Positions 33,201 to 41,979 of a stretch of 64,000 nt of DNA are shown here, piece after piece. Under the pieces are notes generated by a model. That model had not been told where the DNA came from. It did no database searches and worked only from the letters and a program-made list of their open reading frames with translations. Each line of letters starts with the position of its first letter. Position 1 is the stretch's first letter. The position numbers and the translations under genes are program-made. The DNA is from Chlorobiota bacterium (GTDB lineage Bacteria > Bacteroidota > Ignavibacteria > OLB7). The stretch covers positions 62,001-126,000 of the forward strand of contig JAQBOZ010000001.1 in assembly GCA_028287785.1 (NCBI GenBank). The letters are read 5' to 3'.

Positions 33201-35772
33201 CGGTATCGGAACGATTGCTGCACCCGTTGCTGTCGGTAAAGGCGACATTGTAGATGCCGGGCTGACGGACCGTGATGCTCGGCGACAGCTCGCCGTTCGA
33301 CCATCGATAGGCGGCCATGCCGGCGTTTGCGTAGAGGATGACGCTATCCCCCTGACAGAGCGAGGCGGAGCCGATCACGCCGATAATCTGATGCGGAAGC
33401 TGATTGACGATCACCGAAACCGTATCGGTGATCCCCATGCAGGCACCGGAGCCCACCGAGGCCCAGTATCTGCCGGTCTGGCTGACGGTGATTTTTCTGG
33501 TTGTGGCGCCCGTGTTCCACACATACGAGTCGAACCCGACCGGCGCCGTAAGAACCGTGGAATCGCCGGCGCAGAATCGCGTTGGACGAAGCGGGGTAAT
33601 GGTGGCCGAGACGTTGCAGAACTGCGTGATGAACATATCGTACTGCCCACCGCTGTTCCGCTGGAACGCCCCCGGCGTGACCGGAAGATCGACACTGAAG
33701 GTGTTCCCGGAAACGATGACGCCGAACTTGCTCAGGCTGATCCCGCTGGCGTATTCGACATTCGTGCCGCCGAAATATGTTGACCAGAGCCTCCCTCCCC
33801 CCGGATCGAGCTCCACGATCGTGGCATCGCCCGAGCCCTTCAGCGTTAACTGATAGGCATCCGAAGTCAACGGGAAGTTGGGGCTGTAGCTGCTTCCGAC
33901 CATCCAGATATTGTCGTGCGAATCGGTGGCAATGCCGCCGCCATAATCCCAGTCCTGGCCGCCGTAGAAGGTGCTCCAGAGCCGCTTTCCACTGGGATCG
34001 AACTTTGCCGCGAACGCATCGCCGTTGCCGCCGTAGGAGCCTTGAACCGGCGCCTTTATCGGGAAATCGGAGCTGTAGGTATATCCGGTCACGATCACGT
34101 TGTTCTTCCGATCGGTCGTGATCGCGTCGCCGAACTCCGTCTGGCTTCCCCCCATGTAGGTCGACCAGATCTGGCCGCCGTTGCTGTCCAGCTTGCAGAC
34201 GAAAGCGTCGTTGGAGCCGAAGAGCGATAGCTGCGGGGCCTGGCTCGTTACCGGAAAATCCGAGCTGAACGTGCTTCCGGTGGCGACCACATTCCGGTTG
34301 CCGTCGATTGCGACGCCGTAGATGTAATCATTCAGATGACCGCCGTAGTACGTGGCCCACCGGAGCGCGCCTCCACCGCTGAACTTGGCGATAAAACCAT
34401 CCGACAGCGCGCTGTTGGCAGTGGCCTGGAATGCTCCCGCCGTGGTGGTCATCCCTCCCAGCGCGTAACCGCCCACCACGAAGTTGCCGGCGGGATCGCT
34501 CGCGACCGAATAGCAGTAGCCGCCATGATAGAACGTGGCCCAGAGCCGGACGCCGTTGCTGTCCAGCTTGACCAGGAACCCGGTGGTTCCCGGCGTGTAC
34601 GATGTCTGAAACGCGCCGGGAGTTATCGGAAAATCGGAGCTGACGGTATAGCCGGTAAAGGCCACGCTTCCGTCGTCGTCGAATGTGATGCCGTAGCTGT
34701 AATCGGTCTGCGCGCCGCCGTAGTACGTGGCCCAGAGCCGCGAGCCGGAGGGGGAGAATTTGGCGACGAACGCATCGTACATATTCCCCGATGTCAGGGT
34801 TGTCTGATATGCCCCCGGCGTCACGGGAAAATTGATGCTGGTGGTGGAGCCGGTAACCACAACGTTGCCATTGGCATCCGCGGCGGACGCGCCGCCATAG
34901 GTCCAGAGCATGGAGATGTCGCTGCCGGTGCCGCCGCAGTATGTGGACCAGATCAACGTGGGATCGATGACCAGAGGCTGGCTGCGATCGTACTTGCGGA
35001 CATCGAAGCCGATCGATTCCCCACGCACCGAATAGTTGCTGCCGATCAGGTTGACCGGGCGATTATCCCCCGCTCCGTCACGATGATATCCCTGATACGT
35101 ATACGGCTTCCCCTCCTCCACCTGGCCGAGCGGAGAGGAGATGACCACGCGCCCGTCCAGGGCAAGCCTGGTGCTGTCGGCGCCGATGTAATGAATGCGT
35201 ATATCCTCGACACGCCCGCCGGGACGCACGATGAAATCGTACTTGAGCCCCTTGCCGGTGCTGTAGAAAACGATGTCGATGTTCGGGAAGATCTCGTGGT
35301 AGGTCAGCTTGTGGAAGCTCCGCACCCCGCTGATGCCGCCGGGATTCCGTCCGGTGTAGAAGCTCAGGCCCTCTGACGCTTCGTCATCCGGCGTCACAAT
35401 CACATCGGGGTTGGCCCCCTGCAACTCCATATCGACCCGGCAGATCGTCACCGCCGAAGCGGTATCCGGGGAGGTGGGGAGGCGGCGACCGGATTGATCG
35501 ACGGGCCGCGGTTGTCCATTGAAACGGACGAACACATAGCTGATGCCGGACTTCCTGAAGAACAGTTTCGCTCCCCCCGCCTCCGTGGTATAGAGGATAT
35601 CGGGACGGGGCTCTCCCGCCGCATCGATAACCTGTCCGCGATTTTCAACGAAACGAACATCCCCCACCCCAACCGCGCGCGCAATATCAACAGGCTGCGA
35701 CCGTGCGACCATCGTCAGCACGGCGCTCATCAGAAGATACATGCCCGGCAATAGGGTAAGGCGTAGCTTCAT
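30241..35772 (-). CDS. T9SS cargo: FxENRGQ/SBBP propeller protein with about twelve Ig/PKD-like repeats
   Basis: 1843 residues from the ATG at 35772, which has a GAGGGG Shine-Dalgarno and the signal peptide MKLRLTLLPGMYLLMSAVL; the extension to 35847 is unsupported. Order of domains: FVENRGQ domain (about 40-270), SBBP propeller (about 280-750; WSTYxGGS, GNVVVTGSTxSxxFPVTPGAxQ), and about twelve Ig-like or PKD-like repeats (about 755-1590). Most of these read FCxGDSxxLDAGxGYxxYxWSNGxTTRxIxVxxxGxYxVxVTDxNGC; two are PKD-like with a CRNST start. A cohesin-like module (about 1610-1730, VWLDTTSARVGQRLWVTL) and a T9SS sorting domain (SIRPNPVASEAVIVY, VVDLTGREASL, SGVYMLEL) complete it. At about 1.8k residues it is the largest product in the window. 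Divergent from an ECF sigma gene across 447 bp. Confidence 0.9.
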   Translation of the reverse strand: MKLRLTLLPGMYLLMSAVLTMVARSQPVDIARAVGVGDVRFVENRGQVIDAAGEPRPDILYTTEAGGAKLFFRKSGISYVFVRFNGQPRPVDQSGRRLPTSPDTASAVTICRVDMELQGANPDVIVTPDDEASEGLSFYTGRNPGGISGVRSFHKLTYHEIFPNIDIVFYSTGKGLKYDFIVRPGGRVEDIRIHYIGADSTRLALDGRVVISSPLGQVEEGKPYTYQGYHRDGAGDNRPVNLIGSNYSVRGESIGFDVRKYDRSQPLVIDPTLIWSTYCGGTGSDISMLWTYGGASAADANGNVVVTGSTTSINFPVTPGAYQTTLTSGNMYDAFVAKFSPSGSRLWATYYGGAQTDYSYGITFDDDGSVAFTGYTVSSDFPITPGAFQTSYTPGTTGFLVKLDSNGVRLWATFYHGGYCYSVASDPAGNFVVGGYALGGMTTTAGAFQATANSALSDGFIAKFSGGGALRWATYYGGHLNDYIYGVAIDGNRNVVATGSTFSSDFPVTSQAPQLSLFGSNDAFVCKLDSNGGQIWSTYMGGSQTEFGDAITTDRKNNVIVTGYTYSSDFPIKAPVQGSYGGNGDAFAAKFDPSGKRLWSTFYGGQDWDYGGGIATDSHDNIWMVGSSYSPNFPLTSDAYQLTLKGSGDATIVELDPGGGRLWSTYFGGTNVEYASGISLSKFGVIVSGNTFSVDLPVTPGAFQRNSGGQYDMFITQFCNVSATITPLRPTRFCAGDSTVLTAPVGFDSYVWNTGATTRKITVSQTGRYWASVGSGACMGITDTVSVIVNQLPHQIIGVIGSASLCQGDSVILYANAGMAAYRWSNGELSPSITVRQPGIYNVAFTDSNGCSNRSDTVVVTLSPRPTPSIAMTGERTFCEGDSLVLDAGAGYANYFWSNGETAQRIVVRKSGNYSVRVFNAAGCSGVTQSIPVKVYQAPKPKIAWLLPTTFCEGDSSIVTCAGAYAAYHWSTGENARTITVKKSGTYVLAVTDSNGCSSTAEVIIRASAKPVPIIAAYGPTRFCRGDSLMLDAGGGYSSYLWSTGQTTPSITVREPGEYRVTVANDRGCQGMSDVVNVAVFTRPQAQVSGPVAVCRNSTSSYSVPAIHGCAYDWTIDGNGAIVSGIGTNRISVQWGSSGAGKIRVTILNDSTGCIADAAFTVQVGNSLTPVIVPSRSPRLCGGDSVILDAGDYSSYLWSNGAHTRHITVWQAGGYSCTVVDAGGCAGESAPFIVSRSVEPPKPLVTAPVGTVVCRGENIVLDAGDGYSAYLWNTGATTRRLSVGQQGVYTVLVTDSNGCSGLSPDVPVTLSEKPNPAIHGPSVVCRNSTIAYTVPTQTGHSYTWRVDGGTIVSGQGTSAVSIMWGSDGNAAIDLLEANAIGCIDSARPYQVAIGDKLEPVVAASGDLTICRGSSVTLDAGDGYLSYLWSNGATTRTIQVGDTGSYSVTVLDANGCLGVSSPAIISVNPVPSPAIVPSGALELCQGDSVVLDAGIGYAGYSWSNGASARSIVVKSGGSYSVRVTDANGCDGVSGDVAVTVLPSPARPSIVSEDDTLISTPGLAYQWARDGEPIAGATDQRLHADGPGLYAVTIVGEFGCRAISDPFRVQSIPSGGPRVVWLDTTSARVGQRLWVTLRIISPLTLRDSISGYHAVIKFDPNSLFLHDIISPDRTLTGDPAGRTTIANGTIAIDRPGRSGILSGGELLKLEFEGLATAHPLTVVLLDSFQLFGTQSPAIAGNGLVILSGCDIGTGFGAGKLARIESIRPNPVASEAVIVYHAPLGTFPELRVVDLTGREASLTRLPAGTGGTQEARVKIGEESSGVYMLELRNGAERDLLPIVISK

Positions 35773-36219
35773 CAAAAACCCCTCAACTAAGTGAGAACCA
35801 AACGAGCGAAAAGGGAACGTTCCGATACGATAACCACACGGCGGCACGGCCGAACGGCAAGTGGGGTGAGTGAGGAAGCTGATGCCGCCGATGCAATCTA
35901 CTATTACCCGAACGTAAAATAGATAACTATCCCGTAAGACGATGCCTGACAGTCATGGGATTCGGAAGCAGGCGACGGGGATGTCGCGCGCGGGGCACGT
36001 TCCTGATCCGGCTGTCCGCCGGCGGATCAGGGCCCTTCCGGAGCGAAATATCAACGGCACCCGGGAGGAATTCACCGGCAGAGGATATACCAACCTATCA
36101 TGCCGTATTATATAGAACGCATGGCGGAGACGAAACATCACAACGAAAAAAAAGATCACCCCGTGTGATGTTTCATCGAGCTGCCCCGTTATTGATGTAC
36201 ACTCGATGTAACGATTACC
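35773..36219. other. Divergent intergenic region between SBBP gene and ECF sigma gene
   Basis: 447 bp with no credible gene. It must carry promoters for both directions, but I could not identify a convincing TAnnTTTG element. It contains a hairpin with 9-bp arms, CCTGATCCG (36002-36010) and CGGATCAGG (36023-36031). The ECF sigma/anti-sigma pair to the right could recognise a site here. Confidence 0.5.
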
Positions 36220-36873
36220 ATGAACTGGTACAGTACTATAATCGCATCTCCTCCGGCCGTGAAGAACGACAAGGACCGCACACGTCCGAAGCCGACGAGC
36301 AATGATATCGAAATCTTCGCTCGGTTTCTAGGAGGAGATGATTCCGCTCTGGTGGAATTGTTCGACCGGCATAATCACCGGTTGTACATGTACTGTCTTC
36401 AGTTCGTCAATGACCCGCAGCAGGCCGAAGATATCACCCAGGAGGTCTGGGAACGGGTCATCCGACTTCGGTCGGATCAAAGCACGAGCGTTCACAATCC
36501 GGTTGGTCTGCTTATGACCATCTCCCGGAATCTCTGCATCGACAACATCCGGAAGAACCGGCACCATACGGGGCTGGACGATCTTCCGGAAAACAGTCAT
36601 CCGGTGGCAAACATCCCGGAACTCTCGCACCTGGAGGAACTTGTCATTCTCGCGCTTCCGCACCTCCCTGCGGCCCAGCGCGAGGTGCTTGCCCTCCATG
36701 CGTACTCCGGCTACCGTTTCGACGAGATCGCGGAAATTCTTGGAGAACCTGTTGGCGCAATCCGTACTCGAGCCTGGCGGGCACGGGCGCACCTCGGCAG
36801 AATCATCTCCGTGATGATCGGGCTGGAGGATGACAAGACCGGCGGCAATGATATTCCAGGGGAAGGACGATGA
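36220..36873 (+). CDS. ECF-type RNA polymerase sigma factor
   Basis: 217 residues. Region 2 is seen in LVELFDRHNHRLYMYCLQFVNDPQQAEDITQEVWERV (about 45-80), with the DITQEVW core that binds RNA polymerase and the -10 element. Region 4 is LPAAQREVLALHAYSGYRFDEIAEILGEPVGAIRTRAWRARAHL (about 150-195), a canonical helix-turn-helix. The length and two-region layout fit group 4 sigma factors. Its stop overlaps the start of the next gene (ATGA), so the two are translationally coupled as a sigma/anti-sigma pair. It is divergent from the large SBBP surface gene, which makes that locus a candidate target. Confidence 0.95.
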   Translation: MNWYSTIIASPPAVKNDKDRTRPKPTSNDIEIFARFLGGDDSALVELFDRHNHRLYMYCLQFVNDPQQAEDITQEVWERVIRLRSDQSTSVHNPVGLLMTISRNLCIDNIRKNRHHTGLDDLPENSHPVANIPELSHLEELVILALPHLPAAQREVLALHAYSGYRFDEIAEILGEPVGAIRTRAWRARAHLGRIISVMIGLEDDKTGGNDIPGEGR

Positions 36874-37664
36874 CTCGCTCCGAACAGGAAAAGTTGGTTG
36901 AACGCTACCTCGGTGGCGATATGAACTCTTCGCAGGAAGAGGAATTCTTCATCCAGGTGGCGGTCAACAACGATCTGCGCCAGACGTTGAAGGCCTATCG
37001 CGTGGTTGAGAGCGCCATCCGGAAGCATCGCGACACGGTGCCGCCGCATCATGCGGAATCCCGTGCCCGCGTCATAGCCCTGCTGAGCGCCGGAGCCGCG
37101 GCACAGCCGCATGCCGGCTCAAACGCAACGGGCGTGACACGGCCGATGCTGGGCCACCTGACGATGAGCGCGTCCGCGCTGCGATGGATCATCGGCTCGG
37201 TTGCCGCCGTCGGCCTTACGGTCGGCGTGCTGGTGGTTGCCCCGATGATGGAAAAGAAGACGACTGTCCCCCCGGCTGCAACTGCGCCGGCGCGGAAGGC
37301 GGAGGTTCCGAAATTCGTCGAGCCTCCGGCGAGCACCCCCGAGATCGTGACCGGTACCACCCCGCCGGTCGCGCTCTCGGAGGACTCGTTATCCCCGGAT
37401 CGCGGCGTGACCCCGCCGGCCCGTTCCCTGCGCGATCACGCAAGGCCCCGGCTGGAATCGCAGGCGATCGCCGCGCGATCCCATGTCAGGAGGACCGGCC
37501 TGACGACGGGGGCCGAGAGCTCATCAGTGACGGAAACCCCGGACCTCAGGAATATCGACCGGAGACGGAATCAGCACCCACCAATCACCGATAAAGCGGT
37601 AAAGCTCCGCCTGGAGATCGACTCCAGCGGCAGAAAGCCGTCATCGGTTGACGGGAAGCCGTAG
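36870..37664 (+). CDS. Single-pass membrane anti-sigma factor (putative)
   Basis: 264 residues; it overlaps the sigma gene by four bases and has an AGGGGAAGGA Shine-Dalgarno. The cytosolic N-terminus (about 1-100) has the helical pattern LVERYLGGDMNSSQEEEFF..VAVNNDLRQTLKAYRVVESAI. This resembles the N-terminus of the second anti-sigma in this window (59838-61109). One membrane segment lies at about 107-128 (WIIGSVAAVGLTVGVLVVAP), followed by a Pro/Thr/Ala-rich and Arg-rich periplasmic tail of about 135 residues with no recognisable fold. No zinc-finger HxxxCxxC is visible. The function as an anti-sigma is inferred from position, topology and translational coupling. Confidence 0.8.
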   Translation: MTRSEQEKLVERYLGGDMNSSQEEEFFIQVAVNNDLRQTLKAYRVVESAIRKHRDTVPPHHAESRARVIALLSAGAAAQPHAGSNATGVTRPMLGHLTMSASALRWIIGSVAAVGLTVGVLVVAPMMEKKTTVPPAATAPARKAEVPKFVEPPASTPEIVTGTTPPVALSEDSLSPDRGVTPPARSLRDHARPRLESQAIAARSHVRRTGLTTGAESSSVTETPDLRNIDRRRNQHPPITDKAVKLRLEIDSSGRKPSSVDGKP

Positions 37665-37869
37665 AAGCCGTCATCCGGCCGCAGAAGATCGAAGATCGCA
37701 TCGCCCGCATCACCATGCGCAACCGGAGGACTTTCGGGGAATCACCCTATCCCCAGAGTCCTCCGGGAGCCCCCCTGCCCCCACGCACCCCAACCCCACA
37801 ATCGCCGCGTCGCTCAAATACGGTACATTGCCGGCGGATTTTTCCAGTTGACTCACGGAGCCAGGCGCA

Positions 37870-39126
37870 ATGACCGACGAGGAGATCAGCAGACTGCATC
37901 ATGAGCTTATCGACCGGCTGAAGGAGGAGGGCGCCATCCGCTCCCCCCGTGTCGAGGCCGCGTTCCGGGCCATTCCACGGCATCTCTTCCTCCCCGATGT
38001 TCCCATCGAAAAAGTATATCAGGACCAGGCGATCGTGACGAAGTGGGATGGCCGGATGCCGCTCAGCTCATCGTCGCAGCCGTCGTTGATGGCGATGATG
38101 ATCGAACAACTGGACCTGCGGCCGGGGCAGACCGTGCTGGAGATCGGCACGGCCACCGGCTATAACGCCGCCCTCCTGGCCCATATCGTTGGCGATGCCG
38201 GGGCGGTCCACACGATCGATATCGATGAGGATCTTGTCGAGGCGGCACGGCGCCATCTGGAGCTGGCCGGCGTTCCGGGAGTCCATGTCATCCTGGGAGA
38301 TGGGGGATTCGGCCATGAGGAGGCGGCACCGTACGATCGGATCATCCTCACGGTCGGCTCGTGGGATATCGCGCCGGCCTGGTACCGGCAGCTCCGCGAG
38401 GGAGGACGTCTTGTGCTTCCACTGGCCCTCGTCGGCATGCATCAGAAATCGATTGCGTTCGAGCTGGCCGGGGATCACCTTGAGAGCATCTCCCACACGA
38501 GCTGCGGATTTATCAGGCTGCGCGGCGCGTTCTCGGAGCCGGAAGGAGGGAAAATCGCGCTCGGCCCCGAGCCCAACGTGGAGCTGCAGCTACCGTACGG
38601 CGATGATCGCGCCATCGATCCGGACGCCGTCTACGGAATGCTGACCGGCCCGAGCAAAGTATATCCCATCGGCATCCGCGTCTCCGAACGGGAGATGCAC
38701 ATGCGCCTGCTTCAACGGCTCTGGCTCCGTCTGCGCGGGATTGTCGCCCTGGTCGCCACCGGCCCCCTGGCGGACAAGGGGGTGATCCCCTATCTTTCCG
38801 GCGTCTCCGAAAAATTCTGCTTCTCAACCGGCCTGCTGAACGATCGGGGCATGGCGCTCATCGTCCGCTCTCCCGGCTCCTCCCTGCCGGCCGAAACAGC
38901 GGATGAGGGGAACACGATCGATCTCTTCATCCGCTGCTTCGGCGCGGGGGAGGAACTGGCCGATCAACTGATCGCGGAGATCACCGCATGGGATGCGTCG
39001 GGACGGTCGGCGGAGGATGCCGGGCTACGGATCAGAGCGTATCCGATGGAGAACCCGTATCCGCCGGACGCGAATGAGCTGGTGATAGAGAAGCAGCATG
39101 TGCGCCTGCTGCTGGACTGGCGATAA
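37870..39126 (+). CDS. Protein-L-isoaspartate O-methyltransferase-like protein with C-terminal extension
   Basis: 418 residues, about twice a classical PCMT. Residues about 1-210 are the PCMT-type SAM methyltransferase: VEAAFRAIPRHLFLPD, the active-site-region SSSSQPSLMAMMIEQL, the SAM motif VLEIGTATGYNAALLA, and GDGGFGHEEAAPYDRIILTVGSWDI. Residues about 215-418 form an extra domain without motifs I recognise, with Glu/Asp-rich helices near the end. The classical function is repair of isoaspartyl residues; long versions exist in other bacteria and some act on peptides, so the substrate is uncertain. It lies 205 bp after the anti-sigma gene on the same strand, and that gap shows nothing notable. 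Confidence 0.85.
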   Translation: MTDEEISRLHHELIDRLKEEGAIRSPRVEAAFRAIPRHLFLPDVPIEKVYQDQAIVTKWDGRMPLSSSSQPSLMAMMIEQLDLRPGQTVLEIGTATGYNAALLAHIVGDAGAVHTIDIDEDLVEAARRHLELAGVPGVHVILGDGGFGHEEAAPYDRIILTVGSWDIAPAWYRQLREGGRLVLPLALVGMHQKSIAFELAGDHLESISHTSCGFIRLRGAFSEPEGGKIALGPEPNVELQLPYGDDRAIDPDAVYGMLTGPSKVYPIGIRVSEREMHMRLLQRLWLRLRGIVALVATGPLADKGVIPYLSGVSEKFCFSTGLLNDRGMALIVRSPGSSLPAETADEGNTIDLFIRCFGAGEELADQLIAEITAWDASGRSAEDAGLRIRAYPMENPYPPDANELVIEKQHVRLLLDWR

Positions 39127-39241
39127 GGTTCCCGCCCCGACGCCAATCGTCGATTGCCTTCGCGGGCCGCCATGAACGATGGTTGCATCGCCGCCGGAGC
39201 GCGCAGCACGCCCCGCCAGCCGGAATATCAATCCATACACT

Positions 39242-39919
39242 ATGCCGATAACCAGGTTTCCAGATCCGCGCAGGGGAAGCTACGATGGGATTATCGCCGT
39301 CGGGGGCGATCTCCACCCGGAGAGCCTTCTGCTTGCCTACAGAAGCGGGATCTTCCCCTGGCCGATGGACGGGCTGCCCCTCCCCTGGGCGTGCCCGGAT
39401 GAGCGGGCAATCCTCCGCTTCGGCGATCTCCATATCCCCCGCAGCCTTGCCCAGTCCCGCCGCCGCTCCACGCTTCACTTTTCGATCGACAGGGCGTTTC
39501 CCGACGTGATCAACGCCTGCGCGGCCGCGAAGCGACCGGACCAGCCGGGAACATGGATCACGCGGGAGATGGTCAATGCCTATATCGCCTTCCATCGCCT
39601 CGGTTACGCGCACAGCGTGGAGGCCTGGGACGGCAAGGAGCTGGTCGGAGGTCTGTACGGGGTGTCGGTTGATGGCGTCTTCGCCGGCGAGAGCATGTTT
39701 CATCGCCAGCCGAACGCATCGAAGCTGGCGCTGCTTCATCTGATCGATCACCTGCGGGATCGGGGCGTGGAGTGGATCGATACGCAGACGATGACGCCGC
39801 ACTTCGAGGCGCTCGGGGCAGTGCTGATATCGCGTGACCAGTTTCTTGATCTGCTGGCGGCAACGCGCGCCAGGGGGCTTGATCCCTTCGGCGGGGCGAT
39901 CGGGATTCCGGGAGCATAG
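39242..39919 (+). CDS. aat: Leucyl/phenylalanyl-tRNA-protein transferase
   Basis: 225 residues from the ATG at 39242, which leads into the family's usual MPITRFPDP start. The enzyme adds Leu or Phe from aminoacyl-tRNA to N-terminal Arg/Lys (and Met in some organisms) of proteins, marking them for ClpAP degradation in the N-degron pathway. Characteristic pieces are [21 protein letters not shown] (about 22-42), the mid-protein [25 protein letters not shown], and the core [29 protein letters not shown], ending with [15 protein letters not shown]. The length is normal. No clpS or clpA is in the window. Confidence 0.96.
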   Translation: MPITRFPDPRRGSYDGIIAVGGDLHPESLLLAYRSGIFPWPMDGLPLPWACPDERAILRFGDLHIPRSLAQSRRRSTLHFSIDRAFPDVINACAAAKRPDQPGTWITREMVNAYIAFHRLGYAHSVEAWDGKELVGGLYGVSVDGVFAGESMFHRQPNASKLALLHLIDHLRDRGVEWIDTQTMTPHFEALGAVLISRDQFLDLLAATRARGLDPFGGAIGIPGA

Positions 39920-40031
39920 CTCCATCATCAACAACCGTTGCGCGAGCCTCGATGAGAGGATGGCAATCGGCACCGCCGGCAATCATCGCGGCTCCGGCAA
40001 CTCAAGGCGTGGAGACAGGAGAATGGAACGA

Positions 40032-40421
40032 ATGAACATCTCATCGGGCGCTCCGTGGGAGCCCATCGTCGGCTACTCGCGCGCGGTGCGGATAGGGCCG
40101 TTTATCGCGGTGGCGGGGACCACGGCGACGGGAACCGACGGCGAAATCGTGGGGGTGGGCGATCCATACGCGCAGACGATACAGACGCTCCGGAATATCG
40201 AGCGTGCGCTGGAGGGCTGCGGAGCGCGGCTGGAGGATGTGATACGGACGCGGATGTTCGTGGTGAATATCGCTGACTGGGAGGCGATCGGCCGGGCGCA
40301 CGGGGAGTTCTTCAGGGATATCAGACCGGCGGCGACGATGGTGGAGGTACGGGGATTGATTGACCCGCTGATGCTTGTGGAGATCGAGGCGGATGCGATC
40401 GTCATCGCCCCGGCGGGCTGA
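40032..40421 (+). CDS. RidA/YjgF-family enamine/imine deaminase
   Basis: 129 residues from the ATG at 40032. An AGGAGA lies about ten bases upstream of this ATG but only one base before the ATG at 40023, so the second start is preferred. RidA proteins hydrolyse reactive enamines/imines from PLP enzymes. Motifs: [59 protein letters not shown] and [19 protein letters not shown], which includes the substrate-carboxylate Arg and the terminal Glu of catalytic family members. It falls in the broader YjgF family rather than clearly in archetypal RidA. Confidence 0.9.
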   Translation: MNISSGAPWEPIVGYSRAVRIGPFIAVAGTTATGTDGEIVGVGDPYAQTIQTLRNIERALEGCGARLEDVIRTRMFVVNIADWEAIGRAHGEFFRDIRPAATMVEVRGLIDPLMLVEIEADAIVIAPAG

Positions 40422-40672
40422 GGGTTCACGACATCACCGATTGCCGGGCTGCGATCGGGGAGGTTTCCAGGGCGCGGAACATCTCTGTGAACCTTTTTCG
40501 CCTTGCTGATGTTTTTTCGCAACATGGCATATAGTGAAGGAATGTAATCGTAAATTATCTTTCGCCGATCGTCCCCATCGAGTCGGCCAGTTCGCAAACC
40601 GTGTGTGTGCTGGAAGATCCGCACTCTTCCATCCGACGGCATCATCAACCAGCCCAATAAGCCACGCGGACC

Positions 40673-41617
40673 ATGTTACTGCAAAACTTTCCAGACTATA
40701 CCAGAACAGACTTCAATCTGGACGCGCCATGCCCTGACTCCGGCTGGCCGAACATGATCATTCACGCAAGGGGGGCTTCGGTACTCTACCCCGAGCACTT
40801 CGGCCCGCTCTCGATCAAATGCGCCTTCGGCGGCGAGGAATCCTATAAGGTCAATCGCCGGGAGTTCTCGGTGGACGACAGCGGCTACCTTATCGTCAAC
40901 GAGGGGAGCCGCTACTCCAGCACGATCACCGCCGAACGCGCGGTGGAGACATTCTGCATCTTCTTCAATTACCCGTTCGTGGAACGGGTGCTCACCTCGA
41001 TCGTCGTGCCATCGGACAAGCTGATGGACAACCACGATCTGATGCACGGCGGCATCCCGAAGTTCATGGAGAAGCCGTACCGGCACGACCGGGTCATCAC
41101 CCCGCTTCTTCAGGAGATGCGCTCCCACACGCGCCAGATCAGGGTGACCGATGAATGGATCGAGGATCGATTCAACGATCTCCTGATCCAGATGATGCGG
41201 ATGCATCGCGATGTCTGCCGGACCATCCAGCGCCTCCCCTCGGTCCGCACCACGACGAGGATCGAGATCTACCGTCGCCTGGAGATCTCGCGGGAGTTCA
41301 TCGACGACAATCTTGCCGAGCAGATATCGCTGGCCGACATGGCGAGAACCGCCTGCCTTTCCCCGCATCACTTCCTGAGACTCTTCAAGCATGCGTTCCA
41401 GGAGACGCCGCACCAGTATCTGACCAGAAAACGGCTGGAGTGGGCGCAGGATCTCCTGACCAGCACCGAACGCTCCATCACCGATATCTGCGTTTCGATC
41501 GGCTTTGAAAGCCTTGGCTCCTTCAGCTGGCTCTTCCGCCGCAGATTCGGCGCCTCACCTGATCTTTTCCGCCGGCGAGCCATCACCGGATCGCTCGGCA
41601 GCGCTGTCTACGGATAA
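40673..41617 (+). CDS. AraC-family transcriptional regulator
   Basis: 314 residues. The N-terminal ligand-binding cupin-like part (about 1-190) has the motif NRREFSVDDSGYLIVNEGSRY. The C-terminal double helix-turn-helix (about 205-305) reads FIDDNLAEQISLADMARTACLSPHHFLRLFKHAFQETPHQYLTRKRLEWAQDLL and SITDICVSIGFESLGSFSWLFRRRFGASPDLFRRR. It is followed by a terminator-like hairpin and then by a same-strand cluster of VOC, DUF899, SRPBCC and GyrI-like genes. AraC regulators often control such clusters, but the terminator shows it is at least a separate transcript. The 250-bp gap before it holds nothing I can assign. Confidence 0.94.
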   Translation: MLLQNFPDYTRTDFNLDAPCPDSGWPNMIIHARGASVLYPEHFGPLSIKCAFGGEESYKVNRREFSVDDSGYLIVNEGSRYSSTITAERAVETFCIFFNYPFVERVLTSIVVPSDKLMDNHDLMHGGIPKFMEKPYRHDRVITPLLQEMRSHTRQIRVTDEWIEDRFNDLLIQMMRMHRDVCRTIQRLPSVRTTTRIEIYRRLEISREFIDDNLAEQISLADMARTACLSPHHFLRLFKHAFQETPHQYLTRKRLEWAQDLLTSTERSITDICVSIGFESLGSFSWLFRRRFGASPDLFRRRAITGSLGSAVYG

Positions 41618-41633
41618 CCCCCCCGACCCTTCC

Positions 41634-41660
41634 GGGGCCATCCATCTCACGGATGGCCCC
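41634..41660 (+). terminator. Terminator-like hairpin after the AraC gene
   Basis: GGGGCCATCC and GGATGGCCCC form a perfect 10-bp stem with a 7-base loop, 17 bp after the AraC stop. The downstream tract (ACAATCT) is only weakly T-rich. Confidence 0.65.
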
Positions 41661-41979
41661 ACAATCTCCCCGATTGCCGGACGATGCCCGCAATTCCGCG
41701 CGGGCACTCCCGGAACCATCAGCCCGCCACGCCCCCGGCTTTATGTCGGCAGGCGAGATCGGCAACGGCAGAAGACATTTCATAAAGAGCTTTTAGCAAG
41801 ATTCGAGAACTGGTGCATCCGGCAAACTCCTTATGTTCGCGGGCGCCGGATGGTAATCATCTGAACACTCCCGCGCTTTTCCGATGGCGGAACGTACCAT
41901 CCGGCATCTCCGGCCCCGGCCATTGCCCCAAACACGGGGCCGATGGCATGCACACCAAATGACTATCCCGGATATCATC
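41661..41979. other. Non-coding gap before the VOC cluster
   Basis: About 320 bp after the AraC terminator. I see no gene, repeat or clear promoter; the frame of the next gene stays open leftward to 41884, but those residues are Arg/Pro-rich and unlike VOC N-termini. Confidence 0.45.

Noticed and set aside
30241-33600. Possible CRISPR array or DNA tandem repeat
   Set aside because: The periodicity of roughly 220-250 bp comes from protein repeats; there are no short identical repeats with unique spacers.
31753-33783. 676-codon plus-strand frame opposite the 1843-aa SBBP gene
   Set aside because: It mirrors the codon structure of high-GC Ig repeats on the other strand; its His/Arg/Gly-rich product shows no domain, signal or ribosome-binding site. 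The same applies to long frames opposite the other surface genes (17176-19905, 56815-58443).
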